Assembly: GCA_022393335.1 (NCBI GenBank)
Contig: JAJEKB010001290.1
Span: 27,574-91,573, forward strand
Source: Macrotrachela quadricornifera
Taxonomy: Eukaryota; Rotifera; Eurotatoria; Philodinida; Philodinidae
Direction: 5' to 3'
Length of the DNA: 64,000 bases
The notes beneath the pieces are model-generated. The model was not told the origin of the DNA, made no database searches, and worked only from the letters and a program-made list of their open reading frames with translations. Below, one piece after another: positions 37,495 to 50,206 of this stretch. Made by a program: the position numbers and the translations under genes. Each line of letters begins with the position of its first letter. The first letter of the stretch is position 1.

Positions 37495-40400
37495 AACTTA
37501 TTAGGTACAAATAAATACTATTTGATATGAAAATATTAGAAATCTTTATATATATATATATATATATGTATATATTGTAAATTTAAAAAATGATTCATTT
37601 ATGCGCGTATGACGTAGTTTAATTGCGTCTTCATCACTCCCATACTAAAGCAAATAAACATACAAAAAACATACCTCATTCGGAGATTAACATCGAAAAG
37701 AGAAGAATAAAAAAAAATCATTTTAATATGTCACTGACGAAAATAGAAGGATTGAATTAGTTTTTATTATTATAAAGGTTGAAATGAAAATAGAAAACAA
37801 AACTTAATAAAGAATATTAAAAATGATTCATCATTTTTTGATTTATAACATACATATATTTGTTTATATCAAAACTATTATATGTAATTTTACAAAGTTA
37901 GAAATACTTTTTTTCTCAAACAGAGAGTAATAGTATAATCTCAAATAGTATCAATAAGAAATTTTATATCGGTTTAGCATATAACAAAATAAAAGTTATC
38001 AGTACTAAATATTAAAGATTATGGTAACGTTTTAGTTTCAAATTTAGGAATTTTGTAGAATTTTATGTCATATTGATATAAAAAAATTGTTCTTATGAAG
38101 TTATTAAAACTAGTGTTATAAAGAACACTAATATTCATCATTTTAAATGAAATCTTTTTTTGGAATGTCTTAATAGAAATAATTTGCAAATTGGAAACTG
38201 ATAATTTGCCATAATTCTTTCTATTCCGTACATATATATGTCATTTTTGATGCACTTTAATTTGATATAAAATTTGTTAATGTTGTACATATCATTAGAA
38301 TCCTCTCCTCTATTCATCACATTGTTTATTGTAAAGTGAATATATATAGATACTCTAGAGTAGAAAAGAAAAATTCAACTTATCTAAAGATAAGTGAATA
38401 GAGATGAATTTTTAGACAAGATCGACGAAGAAAGGAATGAGAATGAATGTCAAATTTAAAGTAACTTATTTCCATCTTGCTGAACAATTTAACAAGTCAC
38501 TCTTTTCTTGTTAGTAATATAAATTCGATGCTTGAGAAACATTGTCATTTTTCTTTGGCTGTTGCTTTTTTTTGGGTCCTACGAAATAGATATGCAATGA
38601 AAAGTGATACTGTTTGCAATATGTTATACTCTATTTAAATTGTTTCTAGCTTTGACAATATTTATACCAAGTTAAGAATTGGAACTGTAGAGAACTCATA
38701 ATTATTTCCTATATCTTTTTCAAATAGAACGAGACTTAAGAGAGACTGTCTAAAATTAAGTATCGAATTTAATTGTTTCTGAAAAAGAAACATTCGATAT
38801 TCGTTTGAAATAGAGATCGATAGGCGAAAGTCAAACAAGTCTAGTTACCAAAGATGTCAATCATGGTTAAAAACTGAATGCTGTCACGACATTCTTAAAA
38901 ATACCGATACCGCGATAGTTATTGGAATAATGTTGTGAATTTTATGATCTGTGGCTATTCAGGACTACAACAGTTCTTATCAATCAATATAATTCGTCAA
39001 ATCTCATAGTTTTGCATTTCCAGACAATGAATTTCTGTTTGAATATATGCATTTTTGCAATGTTTTCCATAAACAAAACCTACTGATGCAGCGCCAACAT
39101 AAACATCTCTGTTAGTTAGTACCATGAAGCAGTCAACAATGTCGAATTTCTCACTAATTACATGCATCTTCTCTATAACAGAATGGCTATTGGAGGAAGA
39201 ATCCTGGTATTAATGTTAAATCAGCACTCTATTTCACAATCTTCTAGATGTACAATTTTTTTGCAAGAAAACATGGTGAGTGTAAGTTATAGTTCTTCTA
39301 TCGGAATAAGTGTATCGTTTTAAAAGCTATCGCTCCGATTGACTTCTGTTTATCGTTAATGTTTCTATTTCTCAAGCGAAGTTTATTTCAGTTTCTGAAA
39401 AGCACAATCGAAACTAGGTTATCCGATATCGACTTCCCAATTTATCTTATTAGGGTTTTATTAGAGACTATATGTAAAATTGAGCGAACATCGAAAGAAA
39501 AATATCTAGCAAGCAGTTATCGGGAAAATTAACTTTTTTCCACGCGAAAAAGATTTCATATATTCACCTTTGAAAAACTTTATTGATATAAACGACTATA
39601 GCAGGAAATCTCCTCTTAAAAATTTCAAGATCATAATAAAAAAAATAGCAAAATGAATGTTTTTTTCAGGTCTCTCCCTTTAAATAATAGTAAAATTCTC
39701 ACCAGTTGAAAACATTCTTTGAGCTAAACTAGCTCGAAAATTCTCTGTCAAACACAACTCTGTGTATTCCACTAGTATGTGAGACAAAATTATGAGAAAA
39801 TGTGACTTATAGATGAATGCATCACAAAAAAGAAATATTCATTGATACTGGCTTTGGAGTGAAGACGTTGCAAATAAGAACATTGTTTTTGATGCTATGC
39901 ATCACATGCTATATATGTAGCATTTCCCAAGATTTTTTTTCTTTCTTATTTTCGTAACATCTATATTAATAGCTCGTAATTTACGTCTCTATGATTTTAA
40001 AAATAAAAAATCAGAAAATATTCATTCTGACACAAAAAAAAACATTTCAAAACTAGACGAAAACAGTCCATTCACCAATTTCTCTGAGAACGCTTAGTTG
40101 AGTCACAATCAACTGATAAATAAAGCAAATTTTAGTGAATGTTGTTTATGTTTAAGATTCAAGTTAATTAAAACTATAAAAGCTTAAAAAGCTAGTTATC
40201 ACTTTCTTTGAATAGTTACCTCCATATAGAACAGCTATGAATGTAATCTATAATCAGTAACTGATTAATCGCATAGGTAATTAAACGATTGATCAATAGT
40301 TTTCTTTAACCCGTTTTAGCCCGCAATTACCAATATACAACAACAACAAATCTTGCTATAACATATATATATCTTAATGAAATATTTACTCACAATGGAA

Positions 40401-42247
40401 GAACGCCTATTTCTATTCAAGGATAAGAGATGGAAATGACAATGAAGATAGTTTCCGAGTTTATTAACTCATTGTGTGTACTGACTGGCGAGATGTTGAA
40501 AACAAAAATAAGAAGAAGGAAAGGATCGATTGGTTTTATTCGCCGCCCATCGTATGATGAGGAATAATCCATCAGTTATTTATCGTTCTCTTTCACTTCT
40601 CTTCTTCCTTTCTTGCGTGTGCATGACAAGACAGCTCTGCTATCATATTGCTCACCAGCCGTTTTCCTTTCCTGCTTGCACTGACTTCCTTTCTTGAAGG
40701 TCTACGAGAATAAACGACAACATCAATACTCTATCACATAATTAATCTAATGTATATGTCAATGTTTATTGTCTCTATATAGACACTACTGAAGTTTTAA
40801 CTTTATATATTAGAGATAGATGGAATTTTTATGTTGAAAAAATAAAGTAATACAATAAAGTTGTTAGCACAATTCTTGTAGGATTAAAATGTAAAAATTC
40901 GACGTTGTTGCTTATTATAAATGAAAAAACTTTAAGAATATGTTTCAGTTTGTAAATTATCATCTACTGTCAATACATGATGATAACAAAAATTATTTAT
41001 TCTTAATATGTTACAAATAGTATAAAAGAAGGACAGAATATAGATAGCTGAGAGAGAAAGAATGTTGCTCAGGTGTTATTTTACAGTTTATGAGAGAAGA
41101 GGAATGAGTCTAAACTTTTATCACTATACTTTTACACTTTAAAATCGTGTTTCATAAAGGTTAAATTTTACAACAAGAATAATCTTTTTATAAAAAAACT
41201 ACCGTGAAAAAATGAATATAAATGTGTTTGATTATAAATGACATCTAAATAAAAATTAAACCATTTTCTAAGATCTTTTTCTTATTAAAGAGACTTTTGC
41301 TTTTTTTTTGCTGTAATATTTTAATGATGTAGTTTAAAAGAAACTATGAAAAAAGGTTCTACTATGATAATCAAGTATCCTATAGGCATCATAATTTAAA
41401 TTAATCGAAGAAAAATAGCTACCAAATGAATTAAATACTTCAAATTTAATTATCAAGAACTTGTTTCACATCAAATATTCTGTTTAATGCAATATGATCT
41501 TCATATTTTCTATTTTCATCTATAATTTCTTCTAATAAAAATTAATATTACATGGTAATAATAGGCATACAATAAAAGAAAAATACGATCAATATCACCT
41601 ACGATTTTCTATTAAAAAATGACTTTTATATTATCGCTTACATTTCAGTGAAAACTGTAGTTCTTACTTTTCATAATTTCAACATTAATCACATCAGATT
41701 TAGATAATTAACAATCTTAGATTGTCTTTGTTTTTAATCGACAACTCAAGTATCTTGAAAGTGAGATCGCTTGACAATTGTGATCTATATGTAGAAGAAT
41801 TTATTTTCGACTAGATACGGAAAATCTAATCATTATCATTGAATAGTTTGTATGTCCTATTATCTAGTGAATTTCGTCAAACTATTACTGAAGTATAGTA
41901 AAGAGTGTTGCGTTCATGGCTATTGTTGGATAAGATTTTCAACTGTTATTTATCGATATTATTTTATTGTCTGTTTTTTTTTCTGAATATAGTATGAGCA
42001 TCTTATTTTAATTTTTATGATTGTATTTTCGTTTGTTGTAATAATATATGTATTTCGAAGAGATTTTATAAGATGAAATAAAACAAGAATTATGAATATC
42101 TATCTCTGAATTTGATTCATATTCGTAAAAAAAAAATAAATAATTAAATCTAGTTAATCAAATAATAGAAACAAGATAAATAGCACATAATTATAATCAA
42201 AAAAAAATAAAAAAGTAAAAAATACAAAAAAAAAGAATATAAATTGA
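37495..42247. other. Intergenic, 4.8 kb, no gene recognised
   Basis: AT-rich DNA without recognisable genes or long repeats. A TA run lies at about 37548-37567. A segment of slightly higher complexity at about 40450-40720 was read in all frames without a match. Confidence 0.45.
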
Positions 42248-45200
42248 CTAAATATTTGTTGTATTCGTATTAAAAAGTTCTTTGAGTATTTGTTTACGTT
42301 TAATTGTTTCAATATATGTTTGATTTTCAATAACTTCAGGATGATCAGATGGTAAAGTTTTTAATAATTGTTCAATTGATCTTTCTGTTGATATAATAGC
42401 ATCTTGAAATCTTCCTAAACCTGTATATGTTGTTGCAATATTAAAATGTGTAACAGCAATAGTTGGATGATTTTCAGGTAAAGACATTAATTCAATTTCA
42501 AGACTTTTTAAATAATGTGGTAATGCATCAGCATATTGTTCTTGTCTATAATACATTGAACCAATATTATTATAAAGTGATGCATATGATGGATGTGTTG
42601 TTGGTAAATATTCTTGTTGATATTCTAAAGCACGTTTAAAATGAACAAGTGCATCAGCATATCGATGTAATTTATTATAAACATTTCCAATACTATTATT
42701 AAATGAAGCAAGTGCTTGAGAATTATGTGGTTGTATAAGACGTTGAATTTCAAGTGCTTTTGTATAATATGTTAAAGCATCATCATATTTATCTTGTAAA
42801 AGATAAGCATCAGCTAAATTATCATATGTTGATGCAAGATCAGGATCATTTAATTGATTTATTTGTTGAAGAATTTTTAAAGCACGATCAAATGATTTAA
42901 TAGCATCATTATATTTTCCTTGTTTTAATTGAACAACACCAACATTATTTGAATATGATGCAATAGAATTTAAATTTGGATTATGAGAATTTAATTGTAC
43001 ATCAAGAGCTTTTTGATGATATTCAGCAGCTTTTAGATAATTTTCTTGACGAAAATACATTGAACCAATATTATTATATGTTGGAGATAATTGTACAGCA
43101 TCAGATGGAACAAATCGAAGAAATGATTCTAATGATAAATGAAATAATTCTACAGCATGTTTAAAATCTCCTTGAGTATTATATGCTGCACCAAGTATAT
43201 GATATGATGCAGCTAATGAACCTTGAATATTTAAATCAGATTTTAATGTATTATCATCAAATATCATTTGAACTAATTGTTCAGCACGTATTTGTTGATT
43301 CATTGTTATCATTAATTTAATTAATGTAATAAATGGTGATGCACCTTTAATTTCATTTCGTTTTTTTTCAATCATATTTTCAATAAATTGTTCATTTTCA
43401 CATTTTATTATTGTTAAATAAATTGATGTTATTCCATATTGATTATTATTATCTTTTTCAATTTTAGTTAAACGTCCTATAATACCCATATTTAATAAAA
43501 CATCATTATTATCATCAACAATATATCGAAGTGAACTTGTATTAGCACATTTCATATTTGATGATATATTTAAATGAAGTATAACAGGTATATAATCTTC
43601 TGATAATGTTGGAAGTTTTTTAGCAATTGTTATAGCTTTTAATAGATCTGTTGAACCATATAAAAATTGACTAAATACAAGTAAACCATTATTTGTTAAA
43701 ATTTTTTGTAAATCTTCTAAATCATTTTGATGAATTGTTTGACCTAAATAAACAGTTAAAGATGTATTTATTACTGATTCATTTTCAATTTGATGATATA
43801 AATGTTGAATAAATAAACGAAGTTTAAATAAAATATCAGCTTCAGGAGTACGTAATGCTTTATTTAACATCTAAAAATACAAAAGAAAAGAATAGAAAAT
43901 TTTGAAATTTATTATTTTACTTTTGATAAAAAACATTGTCTTGTAAACCACCATATAGCTCGATCTTTTTGATAATCATTTTGAAATTCATCAATAATTA
44001 ATAATTCTTCTTCATTTTCATCATATTCTTGACGTGAAAAATTTATTAATTCTTTCATAGCATTTTCTGTTTCTTCTTTATTAAGTATTATTTCACTTAT
44101 TAAATATGAATAAATAAACATTTGATCAGATGTACTAGAATTTGATGATATATTCATATAAGCTATTAAATCACGTGTTATTTCATTTATATCAATTGAT
44201 ATTTGTTTATATATTAAATTAATATCTGTATAAAAACCTTTAATTTTTGTTTGTTTATTTAATAAATTTTCTTCAATTTGATTATTTTCATATAATATAT
44301 AAATTGTATATATTTGTTGAAGATCTTCAATTCTTGAAATAATTAAATTTTGAAATTTATTTGATAAAATAAAAAGAATTTTTTCATTTGATATACTATT
44401 GATAAAAGCAATACAATCATCAATATCATTAAAAATTTTTAAAAAATTTACAAAACCACGTAGATGTTTTATTGTTAATTCATCCGGATATATTGAATTT
44501 AAATAAATAAGTATAAAATATTCAACATTTCCTTTTTGTCGACATGCATTACCAATTGATGATTCACATCGTTCATTTTGTTGTTCTAAATTTAATAGAA
44601 ATAAATTTATACATTTCTATTATCAATAATGATTATAATTAATTTTGATAATATAAAATAAAAACCTACGTCTTACAATACCAAGTCGTGTAAGTAATGA
44701 TTGTGTTGCATCATCAATAACTGATAAATTTCGAGCAGAATTACTATACATGGATGATATTTGTTCTTGTGTTATTCTTTGTCCATTTTGATTATTTTCA
44801 ACACTAGATGATATTGATTGAAGAAATTGAAGAAAATGTCTATTTGAATGATTATTTTCATCATTATCAGAATCTGAATCTAGAAAAAAATAGTTTATTT
44901 TTATTTATTTAAAAAAAAAAACTAATTGTAAGTAACAAACCTTTTTTTTGTTGTATATTTAATGATTTAGTTTTTTCAATAATATCATCATGAATATCAA
45001 TTTGTGAATCAAGTGTTTCCGTAACAGATAACATTGTTGATAATTGAGGAGGACCTATAATAAGATTCTTTTAGTTTTATATATAAAAAATAATTATTTT
45101 TCAATATACCATAGATTGGTTTAGATGGTGATGGAGATGTTAGTGGAGGTGATTCTCGATCTGTAGATGATAAAATAGGTAAAAATCTATTTGAATCTTC

Positions 45201-46746
45201 TTCTTTTTCTTTTTGTTTATATCTTAATGCTAATGTTTGAGAATCTGATAATTCGGAAATATCTGCTGAAAAACCTTCACTTGCTAAAGAAAATTTAAAT
45301 AAAAAAAAAAAAAAAAATAATTAAATTAAAATAAATGCTTCTTTTTTGTTACGAGCTTTTTCATCATCTAATTTTGGAATAGAAAGTAATGTTGGTTTTT
45401 TTTTCTAAATAATAAAATATTTATTTAATTATATATATATATATAAATAAATAAAATTCTACTTCTAATTTTTGATGATTTATTGATTTGAATTTTTGAT
45501 CTATAATAATATAGAATATATATATATATATAAAAATAAAGAATAAAATTAAAATAAAATACCTTCATTTATTCGTTGTCGATTATTTAATGATACTGGT
45601 GGTTTAGTTTTTTGATGATTTTCTGTTGATATTCGATTAGATTTTGAAACTTAAATAAAAATAATTATTAAATTAAAAAGAAAAAAAAAAATGTTTTACA
45701 TGAAGATATTGAAGAAGAATTTAATGAATTCTAAAATTGGTTTGAAATAAAAAGAAAATTTTTGAAAATAAAAGAAAAATATACAAACTATTTCATTTTT
45801 AGATTGACATCTAAATAATAAATAAATAAATAAAAATAAATTGATTTATTTTTTTGTTAATACTCATGACAAGGTTTTGATCCAATAATACGTTCAATAT
45901 GAAAAAATTTATTATCATTTCTATTCATTAATTTATGTTCACAACACGAAATAATTTCATCTTCAAGTAAATCATTTATATAAAAATTAAATTTTATTTT
46001 TGAATCATTTCGATAACGTTTTGATTTAAATGTTAATTGATCTTTAAAATAAAAATTAATCAAAAAAAAAAAAATCTTTTTTTTTTGTTTTTTCAAATTA
46101 CCTCCACATTGTAAACAACCTTTAAAAACTGTTGTATTATGTTGAATAATCATTATTTCATCACCATGTTTGCTACTACTTGTACTTTGATAAGTTAATG
46201 TAATTAAACAACATTCTTTTGATTCATTATACTAAAATAAAATATTTTAGAAACAAAAAAGAAAAAGAAAAAATTAATAACAAACTTGATGATGATGATG
46301 ATGTGAACGATGTTGAGAAAGACTACCGGATCGATGTCTTAACTATTTAAATAAATAAAAAAATTTTTAAATATTAAAAAAAAAAATAATTTACTTGATT
46401 ATCATATAAATCAGAAGAAAAATCTTGATAACGGCTATCTCTATAACGAGTATTTTGAGAATGTGATCTACTATGCGATCGTCGTCGTTGTCTTTCACGA
46501 TCCTGAATAAAAAATATATTGATAAATTTTAAAATAATTAAATAATTAACGTTAACATCATAAATAATTGATTGAAATTGTCGTCGAAAATCATCTTCAC
46601 GTTGTCTTTCAAGGTCAATTACTCTATTAAAAAAATATATATTCATATTAATGAATAATTATTTATAGAATTTACTGATCAATTATTTGTTGATTGATTA
46701 AATCTTCTGCTAATCGTCGTCGTTCACGTCTTCGTAGATAATCCAT
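42248..46746 (-). CDS. DUF4590-like / degenerate ART / TPR fusion protein (paralog A), 16 exons
   Basis: Exons (minus): 46676-46746, 46551-46623, 46395-46502, 46286-46342, 46102-46231, 45864-46041, 45789-45810, 45700-45730, 45563-45649, 45463-45500, 45353-45404, 45110-45283, 44941-45054, 44670-44879, 43921-44585, 42248-43870; 1,210 residues. Parts: basic Arg-rich start; a region (about 104-205) with HGDEIMII, VFKGCLQCG, FYINDLLEDEIISCCEHK and IIGSKPC, resembling DUF4590 of ERICH3; a low-complexity Ser/Lys/Pro region; an ART-associated region (from about 449); an ART-like fold (about 650-800); and about seven kinesin-light-chain-like TPRs. ART signatures are lost: YLGQ for YRGQ (about 712), FLYGS for FLSTS, NNDVLL for ExEVLF. 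ADP-ribosyl transfer is therefore unlikely and a binding role is inferred. Very small exons 7-11 are the least certain. Confidence 0.78.
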
Positions 46747-47993
46747 TTAAATTTATTTCACGATCTAAGTAATTTTATATGTATATTATTAATCTATTCA
46801 TATGTTTGTTTTCATTATTATTAAAATATCATCTTCAATCTAAAAAAAAACAAGAATTTCTTTTTGATCTCAATGAAGACCGTAACACTTCACATTACTT
46901 CTTTTTTTTTCCTTTATAAATATGCACGTTGTCCTACACTACTGCATACTTCTTATTATTCACCAAACAACGTTGAGAAAAAAAAAATAAAAACGAAAGA
47001 ACAGAACAGAAAAAAAAATGAAGGTTTTATAGTATTTATTTTTTTTTTGAAAGAAATACCTATAAAATTAAAATTACACACTTATATTTGTCGCCTTCAA
47101 CAATTGTAGAAAATAATATTATAATGAAGAAAAGATACACACTCATGATAACCTTCATATAACATAACATATAAAAGCGTTATCATTAGTAATCTACTAA
47201 AGAATAATCTGATTATTTGATCAATAATTTATCTTTTTTTTTTTTTAGTATATGAAAAGTTTCATTATTAAATTTCTTTTTTTTTATTATAGATATTCTG
47301 ATGATAAATACACTATGTTTTTTAAACATGATTATTCTTCATCACAATGAACAAGAATATTATTGATTAATTAAATATACTTGAATTTATATATAATATT
47401 TTGATACAATCAAGTAACAGAATATTTTTCTATGATTATTTGAATTTACAAAAATATAATATTTATTCATCATATCAAAGAAATTTCATATTAATATTCT
47501 CAAGTAAATACATGATAAATTCGTCAGACATATTTGACAAATAATTATATTATATTTTAATATAAAATAATATCACGTTTGTTTTCTTTTATTAAATGTC
47601 TAAATTTTTTTTGAATTTTTTCACGATAACCTATCTTTTGCCACAGATAAAGATAACTAAAGTTAAATTTAAATAATATACATTAAAAAATAAAATAAAA
47701 AAAAACGTTTGATCTCCCTGGATTATATTAATTATAATTGAGTTATTATGATATATTTATTAAAAAAAACGCCACCTGTATTCACGGATGTGTGCTTGAC
47801 GAAGGCCAGTACAACAAACTATGAGTGTTTTTTTTTTTTGTCGTTCTTACACTATTTACTGTCTTATTTCATATTGTTGTTATTTTTACTACGCACATAC
47901 CTCGCGTTATCATAATCATAGAAACGTAAAAAAAAAAAATAACGCGTAACCAATAATTTGGACTAAATAATTTGCCCATAGTTTCATCTAATA
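46747..47993. other. Intergenic between divergent paralog A and RNF34-like gene
   Basis: T-rich tracts and short frames only. It must hold the promoters of the two diverging genes. Confidence 0.5.
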
Positions 47994-49502
47994 ATGTCTG
48001 AACAAATACCTCAATGTGAACAATGTCAACAACGATATAATTTATTTCGACGAAAAGTATATTATTATTGTACAATTAAGAAATATCTTTAAATAATTGA
48101 TTTTTTTTTTAGAAACAATGTCATTTATGTGGGCAAACATTTTGTTCAAAATGTATTTCAAAAGTAACAGGTGCTATTTCATCAAATAATTCACGTGCAT
48201 GTACAATTTGTTTAATAATTATTAATGAACGTACAACGCGAGAACAATTATCATCAATTCGTATAAAACATCTTCGTGCGTATCTTATTCATTCGAAAAC
48301 AATATCTTCAAATCGTTTAGAATCTTGTTTGGAAAAACAAGATTTAATTAATATAATTGAATCAAAAAGAAGATCAACAATTGATGATACTTATATTTTT
48401 GTTGAAAGATCGAATATAACACGAAATATTCCAATATCGAATGATCATACAATAATAACAGATAATAATAACAACAACAATAATAATAATAATAACCAAC
48501 AAGATGTTCAACAATCGAATTTAAATACAAACGAACAGCCGAATTCGAATACAAACGAACAGCCGAATTTAAATACAAATCAACAAGTAAATCAAATTAT
48601 TTTGTTTTCTTTTGTAAAATTTGATATGTCTTTTCGTCTGGTTTTATTTGTTGTTGTTATAAATTATCGAAGGATAAATTCATTGATGCATAACTTGTCT
48701 TATTTTCAAATATATATAGAAAATTATTTATAGAATATTAAAGTTTCTGTTAATAGTTCGCCACGTCGTTATTTAATGGCTTTGTCAACATAAATTTCAA
48801 TGAACCTTAAAATGTATTTCCTTTGATTTCTATCTTAAATTAAAAATCCTTGGATTAATTTTTTGTTTTCTATATTAATTAATATCCAAAACGAGAGAAA
48901 AGATGCAAAATTTCAATTATATAACATGGTTTTTTTTCTAATGTATATTTAATAGTTAGATATGACTATTTATAAATGAGTTTTACTTGTAGACATCATC
49001 ATCATCAAATATTGATTCTTCAATACCATCAAATGAAACAGAAACAGAACCTATTAATCCACCTACATCAAAAATAAATCCACCTCGTATAACTTTAAAT
49101 AAACTTTCATCAATAGAATCAATTCATGATTTAACAATCCGACAATTAAAAGATATTCTTGTACAAAATTTTGTATCAATTACAGGATGTGTTGAAAAAA
49201 GTGAATTAATTAATAAAGTTGAATTATTATATCGAGATCATCAACAAAATGAATCTAATATAAATGGTAAAATTATTCAAATTTTTTTTCTTTTTATTTT
49301 ATTTTCTATTGAAATATATATTTAAGGAGCTAGTGAAAAATTAGATGAAAATCTATGCAAAATCTGTATGGATGCTCCTATGGATTGTGTTTTTCTTGAT
49401 TGTGGTCATTTATGTACATGTGTACAATGTGGTAAAAGGTTATCTGAGTGTCCTCTATGCCGATCTTTTATTATACGTGTCGTGCGTGTTTTCAAAAGTT
49501 AA
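47994..49502 (+). CDS. RNF34: RNF34/RFFL-like E3 ligase (FYVE-like, SAP, RING)
   Basis: Exons 47994-48056, 48113-48586, 48993-49266 and 49327-49502 join to 328 residues. The N-terminal FYVE-like zinc finger reads [11 protein letters not shown]...[15 protein letters not shown]...CTIC (about residues 8-65). The middle is Asn/Gln-rich with a poly-Asn run and three 8-residue PNxNTNEQ repeats. A SAP-like helix pair ([15 protein letters not shown], about 205-245) follows. The C-terminal C3HC4 RING is [25 protein letters not shown]...CPLCR. This order is diagnostic of the RNF34/RFFL (CARP) E3 ligases, which ubiquitinate caspases, p53 and membrane cargo at endosomal or plasma membranes. All zinc ligands are present. 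It lies between two divergent ART-TPR paralogs. Confidence 0.92.
48461..48586. repeat. Poly-Asn run and 24-bp coding tandem repeat
   Basis: AAC/AAT triplets (48461-48498) encode poly-Asn. They are followed by about three copies of a 24-bp unit (from 48516) encoding PNLNTNEQ-type octapeptides in the RNF34-like gene. Confidence 0.85.
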
Positions 49503-50206
49503 AAAAAGAATCTACATCTACAGATTACTTGTTAAAACTTGATTAATTTATGTACTATAAAAACAAAATTTTTTTTTTCTTTTTATTAATGTCTTTCAAT
49601 AGATAATAATAAAAAAACAAATATTGAAAGTTCTTTTTTTTTTTAAAACTAAGTTTAATGATTGAGATAATAATTAAAGTAATAACGATCGTTGTAATTT
49701 CTTGAATAAATAAATCAAGCAATTATTATTTAGAAAATTTGATCTAGTTTTATAGATATTTAATCTATAATTTATAGTTGTTATTGACAACAATACAGTT
49801 CGAAGGGCATTTATGTTTTTACTTGTATGTCTTTTTCGTTTGATTGCTTCGAAATTCAACTGTGACAGTACAAAAAAAAAAAGAAAGAAACTAAAAAAAA
49901 GCATGATTTACATCGTTCTTATTCTCTTCTCCTTCTTCCATTCAACCAAAGTTACAAAAAAAAAAAAAAAAAGGGAGAGATTTAAAAGAGAATAAGTAAC
50001 ACCTTTTCTTTGCACATATTCAATCTATTTGTATGTAACTAATAGAAAATATTTACGGTATTAGTCATATTTTACTTTTACAATCTTTTTATCGTTATCA
50101 AATGTGTGTAAAAACATGTTTTTGTAACAAGTCAGAAAGAAAGAAAAATGATGATAATGACAAATGAAAATTTGTTAAATTTTTTTAGATATTTTCTTTT
50201 ATATAA
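49503..50206. other. Intergenic, T/A tracts
   Basis: No gene seen. It precedes the paralog B start. Confidence 0.5.
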
